A stretch of DNA of 64,000 bases from an uncultured Prevotellaceae bacterium (lineage in GTDB: Bacteria; Bacteroidota; Bacteroidia; Bacteroidales; Bacteroidaceae): NCBI GenBank assembly GCA_900315075.1, contig OMXV01000011.1, positions 1 through 64,000 on the forward strand, in the 5' to 3' direction. Positions 26,375 through 35,097 of the stretch are shown piece by piece. Position numbers and translations under genes: made by a program. Under the pieces are notes generated by a model. The model was not told where the DNA came from and searched no databases. It saw nothing but the letters and a program-made list of their open reading frames with translations. Each line of letters opens with the position of its first letter. The first letter of the stretch is position 1.

Positions 26375-27388
26375 ATGCAAAACGACCTTCATGATTACCT
26401 TGCCTCTCAGATAGGAGTGGACACGATAATCGAATTGTGTCGTTCGCTCAATGAGATAGGTCCTTATGTATCAGACTTGTCTTTTGCCGACCCTCTCACA
26501 GTGAGAAAGTTACTGAGTTATGTTACTGTTCAAGCACGACGTGACGCATATCGCCAGTTTCATATCCCCAAGAAATCTGGCGGGGAACGGATTATCACCG
26601 CTCCTGATGGAGAACTGAAAGACATCCTCACCACCTTGGCGTTCATCTTTTCAGAACTCTATGTTCCTACGTCAAACGCGATGGCTTTTATAAGAGGTCG
26701 ATCGGTAGCTGACAATGCTGTGGCGCATGTGGGACATCATTATGTGCTCAACCTCGATCTGAAGGATTTCTTCACCTCCATCACTGCTTTGGATGTGGAA
26801 CGAGGTCTGAACAGAATTGGTATTTCACCGCTCGTCTCCCGTGACCTGGCATCGATTTGCACATATCCTCTATATGAAAATCAAAAGATTCAGAATGTGC
26901 TACCCCAGGGGTCGCCGGCGTCACCTATTCTTTCCAACATCTGTGCCCTCACCTTAGACCGGCGACTTGAGGGACTGGCCCGACGTTTTCACCTGACTTA
27001 TACTCGTTATGCCGATGACATAACATTCAGCAGCAATCACAATGTGTATCGTGATGGAGGGGATTATATGAGTGAACTCAACCGCATTATCTCCGAATGT
27101 GGGTTTACTGTCAATCCTTCGAAGACCCGTTTGCAGAAACGAGGGTCAAGGCAGGAGGTGACTGGCCTGAATGTTGGAGAGCGTGTTAATGTGTCACGCC
27201 ATTATGTGAAAACATTGAGAGTTATGATACATCATATCGCCATCAATGACCAGCCGACGAAACATGATGTCAATGTAGCCAAAGGGAAGCTTAACTATCT
27301 CCGTATGGTAAAGGGGAAGCACGACTCAACCTACATCACTTTATTGGTCAAATTGAAACAAGCTGTTGCAGGAAAGAAATTGGGTTGA
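26375..27388 (+). CDS. Retron-type reverse transcriptase (337 aa)
   Basis: All hallmark motifs are present: NAVAH (residues 114-118) fitting the retron-specific NAxxH, LDLKDFF (127-133), PQGSPASPILSN (177-188), the catalytic YADD (212-215), and VTG (262-264). Retron reverse transcriptases copy part of a folded RNA into msDNA linked to that RNA; known retrons act in anti-phage defence together with an effector. The msr-msd RNA is found directly upstream. The protein is of minimal length with no fused effector domain. No adjacent gene looks like a known effector: upstream is the surface operon on the other strand, downstream a Crp-type regulator on the other strand. The start at 26375 lies 40 bases after the a2 arm. 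Confidence 0.92.
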   Translation: MQNDLHDYLASQIGVDTIIELCRSLNEIGPYVSDLSFADPLTVRKLLSYVTVQARRDAYRQFHIPKKSGGERIITAPDGELKDILTTLAFIFSELYVPTSNAMAFIRGRSVADNAVAHVGHHYVLNLDLKDFFTSITALDVERGLNRIGISPLVSRDLASICTYPLYENQKIQNVLPQGSPASPILSNICALTLDRRLEGLARRFHLTYTRYADDITFSSNHNVYRDGGDYMSELNRIISECGFTVNPSKTRLQKRGSRQEVTGLNVGERVNVSRHYVKTLRVMIHHIAINDQPTKHDVNVAKGKLNYLRMVKGKHDSTYITLLVKLKQAVAGKKLG

Positions 27389-27445
27389 ACAAATTTAGAC
27401 GAAAATAATTATGAGAAAATAGGCACAGAGGATAAAAGCAGGACG

Positions 27446-28018
27446 TCATTCTTCAAATGTAACAGCCTTTCTAATGCGTGACAATTGTTGTGGAGTGACG
27501 CAGAGGAATGAGGCAATGGCATGCAGGGGCAGATGTTCCACGATACCGGGACAACGGCGGAGCAATAGGCCGTAACGTTCGCGAGGTGTGGCACGGTGGA
27601 AATCCAGATAGCGTGCACGTGCCTGGTTGAGCAGATGTTCTCCGATGATAGTGCGTAGTTCCATGGATTCCATATTTTGGTTGAACAGTTGTGTCAGTTG
27701 TTCGCCACTCACTCTCAACACGCAGCTCGGCATCATGGCCTCTATCGTGGTCTGTGACGGGGTACCATTGAGACAGGAGGGATAGTCGCCCACATACTCG
27801 CCCTCGAAAGAGAACCACGTGATGTGCTCCTTATCATCGCTGATGCCTTGTGTTACATACTTGAAACACCCTTTGGTGACAAAGCCGAACCACTGCGACG
27901 GTTCACCCTCACATTCCATCTGCTCGCCTTTCCGATAACTGACGGTCTTACCCTCCCGTTCGCAGAAGTCAAATAACTTTTGCAAGTCAATGCTATTTAC
28001 ACCGAATTTCTGTTCCAT
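27446..28018 (-). CDS. Crp/Fnr-family transcriptional regulator (190 aa)
   Basis: The N-terminal cupin-like effector domain covers residues ~15-125 (KGEQMECEGEPSQWFGFVTKG-type sequence, then EYVGDYPSC). A short C-terminal DNA-binding part follows (FLCVTPQQLSRIRKA, ~170-186). The layout is that of small Bacteroidetes Crp-like regulators, whose ligand is usually unknown. It is convergent with the retron reverse transcriptase and appears monocistronic. A decayed second copy lies at 9535-9668. Both copies have R2 repeat sequences nearby, which may have mediated the duplication. No link to the retron beyond adjacency is visible. Confidence 0.85.
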   Translation of the reverse strand: MEQKFGVNSIDLQKLFDFCEREGKTVSYRKGEQMECEGEPSQWFGFVTKGCFKYVTQGISDDKEHITWFSFEGEYVGDYPSCLNGTPSQTTIEAMMPSCVLRVSGEQLTQLFNQNMESMELRTIIGEHLLNQARARYLDFHRATPRERYGLLLRRCPGIVEHLPLHAIASFLCVTPQQLSRIRKAVTFEE

Positions 28019-28215
28019 ATCATCGAGAATCGTCTCAATTCCATATAATAGACAATGATTTTTGCAATTTATTGCCTGCCCCCACCTTACATTTGGTTTC
28101 TTTAACCTACTTTTTTAGTTATTCAAGTTTCGCATTCTCTGAAAAGTAGCATACGTCCCTTTAACTACCCTTTAACTACCTTTTAAGTACAGCGAATTAA
28201 GCTCATTATTACATT

Positions 28216-28374
28216 ACTCAACTTTCGCAAGCTCCACTTTCGTTTGGTTTTGAGGTCACTACGCTTATAGGTTTTAAGGTGATATATGTATGGATAACGA
28301 CATATTTGGGCAAATCTCACCTCATAACCTAAAGACCTTATAACCTAGAAGTTGAGGACTTGCGAAACTTCAGT
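28216..28374. mobile_element. MITE-like element, family R2 (complete copy)
   Basis: The 159-bp copy has ends ACTCAACTTTCGCAAG and CTTGCGAAACTTCAGT, the same as at 13972-14118. It contains TATGTATGGATAACGACATA followed by TTTGGGCAAATCTCACC. It separates the Crp gene from the DUF3307 gene. The remaining sequence 28019-28215 carries only a short run of CCTTTTAACTA-like repeats. Confidence 0.65.
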
Positions 28375-28418
28375 TACATTATTTCTGCCTTCTAAAGATG
28401 AGATTTTATGGTTTTTAT

Positions 28419-28427
28419 TATCTTTGC
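28419..28427 (+). promoter_or_regulatory. -7 promoter box of the DUF3307 gene
   Basis: TATCTTTGC fits TAnnTTTGY and lies 21 bases before the ATG at 28449. The -33 element is weak (TTTTATG region near 28394). Confidence 0.5.
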
Positions 28428-28448
28428 AGATGAATAAAGACATGAACT

Positions 28449-28823
28449 ATGAGAATTATTTTGCTGATACTTTTGCTTTTGTGCCATTATCTTGCCGACT
28501 TCTGTCTTACGCTGCCTGTAATGATTCGTGCCAAGGCCGATGGCCGTGGGGTAGGGGGCATTATGCTACATGCGGCAGTGCATGCGGTAATAATGGGAGT
28601 ATGCCTATTGTTGTGTGGCATCCGAATAGATTTACTGCTGCTTCTCATGGTCATTGAATTGGTGTCGCATTTCATTATTGACACAGCCAAAGGAAGGGCA
28701 TCTGTACGATGGCCAGTGTTGTCGGATGCAAGCAAGAAACCCTATTGGATGCTTTATGGATTTGACCAATTACTTCACCAATTAGTGATAGTGTTGATAT
28801 GGATGATTGCTTGTGACCTTTGA
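28449..28823 (+). CDS. DUF3307 integral membrane protein (124 aa)
   Basis: Several hydrophobic segments carry the family motifs HYLADF near residue 13, LVSHFIIDTAK near residue 72 and YGFDQLLHQLVI near residue 104. The conserved His and Asp residues suggest metal binding or catalysis in the membrane, but no function is established. In other bacteria DUF3307 genes often lie next to SatD-like genes; that partner is not present here. The start at 28449 follows a TATCTTTGC promoter box; an ATG at 28431 is a possible alternative. The gene is convergent with the DUF4421 gene, with 22 bases between the stop codons. Confidence 0.8.
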   Translation: MRIILLILLLLCHYLADFCLTLPVMIRAKADGRGVGGIMLHAAVHAVIMGVCLLLCGIRIDLLLLLMVIELVSHFIIDTAKGRASVRWPVLSDASKKPYWMLYGFDQLLHQLVIVLIWMIACDL

Positions 28824-28845
28824 TTAGTCAGGTTAATATAGCGAA

Positions 28846-29856
28846 TTAAAAAAGCCGCATACCGAAAAAGGCACGGGCACGCCACTTGTTCTGGTTGACA
28901 ACCACCATGTTGTCGTCGAAGACAGAGTTGTTCATCACCAATGTGGCACCTGCAAAATAGCGTGAGGAGAAATTGTGAACGATGGCCACGCGCTCATTGA
29001 AAAGCATATTGAAACGCATACGCTTTGCATGCTTGCGTTCATCATTCACGGTGAACTTGTTGCGGTTATAGACCACGAAGGTGGGCAACATGGAAAAATG
29101 GAGTAGCCATTTCTTGCCAAGTACCCAGTTATAGCCATATCCTCCACCAATGCCGATATGTCCAATTTCGATGCTTACTTCAGGAGCATTCGGATTTCTC
29201 TCTTTCAGTCCACTGCTTGTCTTGAGACTGCCCCCCTGATAGCTAATGCCTGCCAGCCACGAACCTGCTGAACGTTGCTGGATGAAACTCTGGGTGAAGG
29301 CGGCGGGAAAGGAAAAACGGCGATGGTTGAAAGTGTAATAGCCTGCCAAATTGGCAACTTTCATAGTAATGTCACCCGATTGCATTTGCTGCAGATTATC
29401 ATCACGATAGATGTCGCCTGCCAGCGATTCCGAACGTTGGTAGCTGAAGTCGAGACTGAGACGATTACTGTAGTAGTTGAGATTAAATTCATAGTCCTTG
29501 TAAAAACCTTTCCATTTGGCAGGGTTGATAGCCATGCCAATACCTATACCACGGTAGATGGCTGCTACGGAGAATGTGGTCTTATGGTTAGTGCTAAGGT
29601 CAGCCTTTGAGTAGATATCGTTTACAGTTCCCTTTGCATGGAAATCGTTGCCTGTTTGGTTTATTCTCACCTTCAAAGTCAACTTGCCCTCTGGGCGCAC
29701 AACATAGTTTGTGTCGTAAGGCGTTTTGTAATATCGCTCCGCCAGTACACTATCTACTTTCGACCTCATTTGCTGGTCGCGGGTTTGGGCGGTGGCTTCT
29801 ATGGTGGTAATGACTGAGAGAATGAGAGTAAATATCCAGAGAATTAGAGTTCGCAT
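28846..29856 (-). CDS. DUF4421 outer-membrane protein (336 aa)
   Basis: The signal peptide (ending IEATAQ) is followed by DTNYVVRPEGKLTLKVRINQ and long runs of alternating polar and hydrophobic residues ending with an aromatic residue (ARAFFGMRLF). This fits a beta-barrel of the DUF4421 family. The family is common in Bacteroidetes and has no known function. It lies 69 bases downstream of the DUF3943 gene on the same strand, and both encode outer-membrane proteins that may be co-expressed. No catalytic motif is seen. Confidence 0.75.
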   Translation of the reverse strand: MRTLILWIFTLILSVITTIEATAQTRDQQMRSKVDSVLAERYYKTPYDTNYVVRPEGKLTLKVRINQTGNDFHAKGTVNDIYSKADLSTNHKTTFSVAAIYRGIGIGMAINPAKWKGFYKDYEFNLNYYSNRLSLDFSYQRSESLAGDIYRDDNLQQMQSGDITMKVANLAGYYTFNHRRFSFPAAFTQSFIQQRSAGSWLAGISYQGGSLKTSSGLKERNPNAPEVSIEIGHIGIGGGYGYNWVLGKKWLLHFSMLPTFVVYNRNKFTVNDERKHAKRMRFNMLFNERVAIVHNFSSRYFAGATLVMNNSVFDDNMVVVNQNKWRARAFFGMRLF

Positions 29857-29925
29857 ATCCTATATGAGTATCTCAAATCAAAGTACGAGGGTAGGTAATA
29901 ATTTAAAGATAAAACTACAGAAAAA

Positions 29926-32307
29926 TTATAGATGAACAGTGGCACCAATTTGCAGCTCAAAGGTGTTTGCTTTCACGTCGTCGTAATATTTGTAATGGGT
30001 GCGACGGGAGTAGTAGGAACTGGAAAGTGCGACACTCCAATTGCGTGCGATGTCAAACTCAGCCATGGGATTAATAACCAATAATCCGGCATTACCCTTG
30101 TCGCCTTGTGAGTTCAAATGAAGTGGATCGACTGTCGATAGGTCTTTCTTCTCATAGCCTTTCCATGTATAGATGCGATAATAATGGGCATTGAGAATAA
30201 AGCGTCCAAAGTGTCGCAACTCCATGTGCGTCTTTGTTTTCACGCTGAAGCCGCTGCCCATGTTGTAGTCGCGGTCGATAAAACTGTAGTAGTCGCTTTT
30301 GGTACCGCCTAATAGTATGCCGTTGAGGAAGATGCGCTGCTCCAGATGTGAGAGCATTCCCACCTCGGGCATCTGTATGATGGCTCCAGGACCAAAAGCA
30401 GCAGCCTCACTGATGCGGTAGGGGGTGAGGTCGGAACCATCCTTCACTGGTTCTGAGTCGAAGTAGTCGAAATGTTGGTAGAGGCCAAACTCGGCTTTGA
30501 CCTGTTTTCGCTCAATCATTGGTGTGCTCCAGAGGCGTCCCATCAGGTGTAACTGATTGAAGAGAGGCTGGTTGCTGGAAAGTCCTATTACGAACTCTGA
30601 CTCAAAGAAGTCGAAGGGTGCGTTGTGCTCATCTTCGTTTACAGGGTCACCATATTGCATGGAAAGGTTGAGATAGGGGTTGTGCTCACCCTTGAAGAGA
30701 CTGCCATCATCAGCTAAGTAACGGTCGCCGGCTGAGATGGAGATTTGCACGGGATTACGGTTGTAGTCATGGTAACGGTAGTGGTCGTGTCTCACTCTCC
30801 AGGCATCACCGGTGGCCATTCGTTTCAGTGTACCCATAGGATTGAAAACGGCAGCTCCTAATTCACGCCAGAAACGCTGCCATCCTTGTTTAGAATCGTC
30901 AAGGAAGATACGGCTGACGCGGTTGGTGATTTCACCAATGCAAATGCCTCCGCAGGTGGTGGCAATAAGGTCATTGATAGCTGGCGGCTCTATTTCACCG
31001 AGAAATTCCCACTCCAAAGAGCCAATCATCGCAAAGGGTGCCGACTCCCAGAAAGTAAGACCTTGTGAGCGAGCTGAGTTGAAATAGAGGTTGCCATGGT
31101 AAGGGTGCATGAAAAGATTGGTGGAGAATTGGTCGTTGTCCCACACAAAACCATTCTTGAAGTTTTCTTCCCATGTGTTCATCGTGGTCTGCGCAAAGTC
31201 GGCATTCAGCGCAAAGCGGTCGAAGCAATGTACAAAGACGTTTACACCCGTCACTTGTGCCAATGCCCACCAAGGATGCTTTTTGCCCAGTCCCAGTGCC
31301 ATCAATGAGTCGGCAGGTGTACTGTCTTCATATCTTTTTATCACTGCCGACTGGCGACTCTCATTGTGGGGATAGCGGAAGGTGAGACCCGCTTCGGCGA
31401 GCATTCGGTGTCGGTAGTTTTTCTGATGATGGTAATAGCGTGTGTCGCCATACCCCACAGAGGCAAACAAACCGACAGAGTTTGACAATTGATAGTCGGC
31501 ATTCAAACGAGCTTGTATAGAGAAGAGACGCTCCGGCCCTTCATCACTTTTTTTCTTGAAAGTCTCGATATGGTAGTAGCCGATGTCGCCACTAAGCGAG
31601 AATTTTGGGGTGAGTTGGACATACTGTCCTAATCGGTAGAAGACAGCCCCGGAAAAGTCTTCATCGAAACCCATATAGTGCGTTCCCAACCCAATGATGT
31701 TGTAGGTGCTGCGGTTGCGGAAACGAATGGCGGAATTGAGTTTCGAACTTGTACCGCCATAAGCCATCACATCAATGGTGGTTGTGGGATTCACGTTTAC
31801 CAGACCTATCTTGTGCCCCTCGGTATCTTTTGTGTAGTTTACCAGACCTATCTGCCAGCCTTTAGGATGGGCTTCAGCCACATTGATGATGCCAATTTGC
31901 GCACCATTCAGTTCATCAGCATAATTGTAGCCACTCACCTGCAAGCCTCGCATGTAACCCGATGAAATGTTAAGCAGTCCGGCTGCCTGTATGCCGTTCT
32001 CCACACCCATCGAGATATTGGTGATGCCACTGACTTGTACGCCTCGCATTGGTGAAGACGAAATATTGGAAAATCCCGACAATTGAAGTCCTTCCACATG
32101 TCCGGAATAGTTTGACAACATATTGGCCTGCAAACCTTTCAGTGTGTCGGTGTTGCTTGTCAAACCTATACTGAAATTGGTCACATGAGTGGTATCCTCC
32201 TGATGGCTTTTCCCGATATCGATGGCTATACCATGCTGTGCCAATGTTGTATTGGCAACGAGTAATGCTATAGCAACCAATGATAACTTAAGATTCTTAT
32301 AATTCAT
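29926..32307 (-). CDS. DUF3943 outer-membrane protein with N-terminal surface repeats (793 aa)
   Basis: A signal peptide (ending ANTTLAQ) leads into repeats of the form G.Q.SG..NIS....G.Q at residues ~45-170, like the LA_2272 surface repeat (GLQLSGFSNIS, GVQVSGITNIS, GIQAAGLLNIS, GLQVSGYNYA). After a barrel-like middle part the C-terminal half contains the DUF3943 hallmark region: FVWDNDQFSTNLFMHPYHGN, then TTCGGICIGEITNR and FNPMGTLKR. These proteins sit in the outer membrane; no function is established. The fusion of the repeat region with DUF3943 is seen in other Bacteroidetes as far as I recall. An R1 repeat fragment lies 25 bases upstream of the start. Confidence 0.8.
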   Translation of the reverse strand: MNYKNLKLSLVAIALLVANTTLAQHGIAIDIGKSHQEDTTHVTNFSIGLTSNTDTLKGLQANMLSNYSGHVEGLQLSGFSNISSSPMRGVQVSGITNISMGVENGIQAAGLLNISSGYMRGLQVSGYNYADELNGAQIGIINVAEAHPKGWQIGLVNYTKDTEGHKIGLVNVNPTTTIDVMAYGGTSSKLNSAIRFRNRSTYNIIGLGTHYMGFDEDFSGAVFYRLGQYVQLTPKFSLSGDIGYYHIETFKKKSDEGPERLFSIQARLNADYQLSNSVGLFASVGYGDTRYYHHQKNYRHRMLAEAGLTFRYPHNESRQSAVIKRYEDSTPADSLMALGLGKKHPWWALAQVTGVNVFVHCFDRFALNADFAQTTMNTWEENFKNGFVWDNDQFSTNLFMHPYHGNLYFNSARSQGLTFWESAPFAMIGSLEWEFLGEIEPPAINDLIATTCGGICIGEITNRVSRIFLDDSKQGWQRFWRELGAAVFNPMGTLKRMATGDAWRVRHDHYRYHDYNRNPVQISISAGDRYLADDGSLFKGEHNPYLNLSMQYGDPVNEDEHNAPFDFFESEFVIGLSSNQPLFNQLHLMGRLWSTPMIERKQVKAEFGLYQHFDYFDSEPVKDGSDLTPYRISEAAAFGPGAIIQMPEVGMLSHLEQRIFLNGILLGGTKSDYYSFIDRDYNMGSGFSVKTKTHMELRHFGRFILNAHYYRIYTWKGYEKKDLSTVDPLHLNSQGDKGNAGLLVINPMAEFDIARNWSVALSSSYYSRRTHYKYYDDVKANTFELQIGATVHL

Positions 32308-32331
32308 ATTTCAATCTTTATTCCATATAAA

Positions 32332-32424
32332 GAGCCCACTTTAAAAAGTCGGCATTGACAATCAAGGTAGGGACATACCCTGTGTATGTCCGCCTTTTTT
32401 AGCTCTGTTTGCGAACACAAATAC
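32332..32424. repeat. R1 MITE, left half only
   Basis: It begins GAGCCCACTTTAAAAAGT and runs through GGGACATACCCTGTGTATGT to GCGAACACAAATA. The right half of the element is missing, and the stop codon of the permease gene follows 6 bases later. It therefore lies between the permease 3' end and the DUF3943 promoter region. Confidence 0.75.
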
Positions 32425-32429
32425 TATGC

Positions 32430-33764
32430 TTAGTTGTCTGCATACTTACTTGCCAGTCGGAACTGATAGCGATAGACCAAACAGGCAAGACCAAGATAGG
32501 CGGCAGCTTGGAGCCAGAGGATGCGTATTTCGGGTAGAATTTGGTCGATGGTAGCTCCCATGGTATTCACGCGCACGTAGGCACGTACACCGAAGGTGCT
32601 GGGGAAAAGCCAGGAAATTCCCTTCCAGAAACCAGGGATGTTGCTCTCTGGCCATGACACACCGGTGAGAAAGAGCAGTGGCACGGAGACGAAGACCATG
32701 AGCAACATCACGTTCTCACGGTAACGTACGAGGCATGAGACGGACATCCCGAAGAAAATACTGGCCAGGATGTATGGTATCATCATCCATAGTAAGTCCC
32801 ATGAATTGGCGAGATGCGGGAATGAGAAGAGTCGTGGAACGACCAGAGCGAGATAGGCTCCCATGACGGCACAGACCATGGCATAGCAGATAGCTTTTCC
32901 CCAGACAATACGATAGGCCCCCCTGTAGTGTGGGTCGTCAGTGGGAATAAGTTGGCCGTTGCGGTTGCGTTCACGACTTGTTCCCGCCGACAGGCCTATG
33001 CCGAGGGCGAGTGTCTGCTGCAGAATGAGCATGAGTACAGCAGGTAAAATACAACTGCCATAACCACCCGAGGGATTGAACACTGCCACGTCGTCAACTG
33101 CCAAGGGTTGCACAGTGATGGCATCTTCATTCTTGGTATAGTTGTTTGACTTTTTGATGCTAAGACCTGCACCAATGCGCCCAGCCTCAATCATTGCGGT
33201 CTGATAGACACACTTGTAGGCGAGCATAAGCGACATATCGCAATAGACACTGATTGTGCTCTGCTCCCCACGATTGATGTGGGTGGCAAAATCGGAGGGG
33301 ATAAGGTATATGCCTTTGACAAGTTGACGACTGACAAGCGACCTCGCTTCGTCAAGGTCTTCAGCATAGTATGCTACGTTGACATCTGGTGATGCGTCAC
33401 AATCGCGGACAAACTGGCGCGAGAGTTGCGAATGACACTGATCGACCACTGCCACAGGCACTTCGTGTACAGCCTCGTTGTTGTAAATCCATGAATAGAG
33501 CAGTGGATACCCCAACGGAACAATGACGAGGAATATCAGTACACCTTCATCGCGGAATACCTGACGCATTTCCTGCAACCAGATGTAGGCAACATCGTTA
33601 AAATGTTCCTTAAGTTTCTGGAAAAATGCGGTTAAGTGAGCGCAAAGAGAACTTGCTCTCATTTTGCAGAACGAGAGCATTTTATGGAAAAATGCGGTTA
33701 AGTGAGCGCAAAGAGAACTTGCTCTCATTTTGCAGAACGAGAGCATTTTATGGAATATAGACAT
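32430..33764 (-). CDS. ABC-2-type transport permease (444 aa)
   Basis: The protein has one membrane span after the N-terminus (VLIFLVIVPLGYPLLYSWIY), a large extracytoplasmic domain and five or so spans in the C-terminal half (for example CILPAVLMLILQQTLALGIG and MLLMVFVSVPLLFLTGVSWP). This is the ABC2_membrane_3 (YhhJ/YhiH-like) layout. With the next permease, HlyD and TolC genes it forms an export complex spanning the envelope. The start at 33764 overlaps the preceding gene by 17 bases. The first ~50 residues are unusual: a 22-residue unit (KMLSFCKMRASSLCAHLTAF core) occurs twice in tandem, encoded by a perfect 66-bp DNA duplication. Family members normally start near NDVAYIWLQEMRQV. Confidence 0.82.
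   Translation of the reverse strand: MSIFHKMLSFCKMRASSLCAHLTAFFHKMLSFCKMRASSLCAHLTAFFQKLKEHFNDVAYIWLQEMRQVFRDEGVLIFLVIVPLGYPLLYSWIYNNEAVHEVPVAVVDQCHSQLSRQFVRDCDASPDVNVAYYAEDLDEARSLVSRQLVKGIYLIPSDFATHINRGEQSTISVYCDMSLMLAYKCVYQTAMIEAGRIGAGLSIKKSNNYTKNEDAITVQPLAVDDVAVFNPSGGYGSCILPAVLMLILQQTLALGIGLSAGTSRERNRNGQLIPTDDPHYRGAYRIVWGKAICYAMVCAVMGAYLALVVPRLFSFPHLANSWDLLWMMIPYILASIFFGMSVSCLVRYRENVMLLMVFVSVPLLFLTGVSWPESNIPGFWKGISWLFPSTFGVRAYVRVNTMGATIDQILPEIRILWLQAAAYLGLACLVYRYQFRLASKYADN
33621..33752 (-). repeat. Two perfect 66-bp tandem repeats inside the permease 5' end
   Basis: The units start at 33621 and 33687 and are identical. The unit length is divisible by three, so each adds 22 in-frame residues. 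The minus-strand sequence (TTGCGCTCACTTAACCGCAT) resembles the promoter repeats at 44943 and 53399 (ATTCACTTAATCGAAAT). Confidence 0.85.
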
Positions 33765-34917
33765 AATTGAGCATTGCGTTTTTAACTTTACGGAGTACAA
33801 ACCATGGCAGCAGTGTGAAAGCCACAAGTGCTACAAGGTGGAACCAAGCATCAATGACTGGGAAACCGTTGAAAACTGTTACCTGATAAAGCATGAAATA
33901 GTGTCGCAGGGGGAAGAGCCATGACAATGCCTGCAGTGGGGGGTCCATAGCCATGACAGGGAACGCAGAACCGCACATAGAGAAGCTAAGTACTGACCAC
34001 AGAGAACAGACACTCATCGACATTCGAAGTGACGGCATCAGTCCGAATGCAAAGATACCAAAACCGAGTGAAGCGATGACTTGTAGGAAGCAGAGCTGTA
34101 CGATACTCCATACACCTCCTAATCGAGGGAAATGGAGCACGTGGTATATGTAATATTGGAAAAAGAATACGACAGCAAGGAAAATGAGCGTGTGGATGAG
34201 ATACTTGCCAATAATAGCCACGAAGATGTTGCCGTCGGCCTTTTTGAGCCATTCCTTGCCTGTGTCGAACTTTAGTTCCATGCCAAGTGCATAGGATGAG
34301 AGGAGCGACATAAAAAGCATCAAGATGCCTGGCACAAGGGCTGTAGTCAGATATACGTTGTAGTTGCCCTCGGGGTTGACAATCTGATGTGCATCGATGG
34401 TTACAGGTTGTAGGGCCGCGTTGATTTGCGCGGGTGTGGCACCTTTCGCACTCAACATAGCTTGTCCCACGGCTGCTGAGCCAAGTGTGCTGATGGTCTT
34501 CAGATCCTTCATGGCCATTGAGCCGGCTGTCAAGCAAGTCATCGTGTAGTAGTACGAAATCTTTGGTCGGCGACCAGCGAGCAGCTTTGCTGACATGTCT
34601 TCAGGAATGTAAAGATAGGCATAAATCTTGTTCTCCTGCATGGCATTACGGGCTTCGGTGATGGATGCGAAGTGGTATGCTACGCGGGAACTTTGCATGG
34701 CATCGAGATTGCGTACAAGACTGCGTGAGGTCGAGCTGTTATCCAAATCAACCACCCCGATAGGCAGGTCTTGCGGCAAACCTTCGTCGAGCATTGTGGT
34801 GAAGAAAAACACCGTCATCAACGGGAACACCACCATGCAGAAACCATAGATGTGGTTCTTTCGGAGAATCTTAAGCTCACGCAGTGTGATTTGTCCGATT
34901 TGTCTGATATATTTCAT
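33748..34917 (-). CDS. ABC-2-type transport permease (389 aa)
   Basis: The N-terminal span (GFCMVVFPLMTVFFFTTML), a large external domain and a C-terminal cluster of membrane spans (for example ALVPGILMLFMSLLSSYALG and GKYLIHTLIFLAVVFFFQYY) match ABC2_membrane_3 family permeases. It precedes a second permease with overlapping ends and follows the HlyD gene, so a heterodimeric membrane part is likely. No ATP-binding subunit is encoded in the operon. The substrate is unknown; related operons export drugs or lipophilic compounds. Confidence 0.85.
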   Translation of the reverse strand: MKYIRQIGQITLRELKILRKNHIYGFCMVVFPLMTVFFFTTMLDEGLPQDLPIGVVDLDNSSTSRSLVRNLDAMQSSRVAYHFASITEARNAMQENKIYAYLYIPEDMSAKLLAGRRPKISYYYTMTCLTAGSMAMKDLKTISTLGSAAVGQAMLSAKGATPAQINAALQPVTIDAHQIVNPEGNYNVYLTTALVPGILMLFMSLLSSYALGMELKFDTGKEWLKKADGNIFVAIIGKYLIHTLIFLAVVFFFQYYIYHVLHFPRLGGVWSIVQLCFLQVIASLGFGIFAFGLMPSLRMSMSVCSLWSVLSFSMCGSAFPVMAMDPPLQALSWLFPLRHYFMLYQVTVFNGFPVIDAWFHLVALVAFTLLPWFVLRKVKNAMLNYVYIP

Positions 34918-34933
34918 TGGAAATTATCCTTAG

Positions 34934-34978
34934 AGTTGACAAGTTGACAAGTTGACGAGTTGACGAGTTGACAAGTTG
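34934..34978. repeat. 8-bp tandem repeat between permease and HlyD genes
   Basis: AGTTGACA / AGTTGACG units are repeated about five and a half times. A further run of CCTTTTAACTA-like units lies at 35029-35090. Neither encodes protein. Confidence 0.7.
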
Positions 34979-35097
34979 TTTGTTGCTTAGTTGACGAATC
35001 AATGACATTATGATTGAGGCAAAGGTATTGTCCTTTTAACTACCTTTTAACTACCTTTTAACTACCTTTTCAACTCCCCTTTAACTCCCTTTCTCAA

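Noticed and set aside
26375-27388. Group II intron or DGR reverse transcriptase
   Set aside because: NAxxH and VTG motifs, short length, no maturase or HNH domain, and an adjacent msr-msd fold identify a retron.
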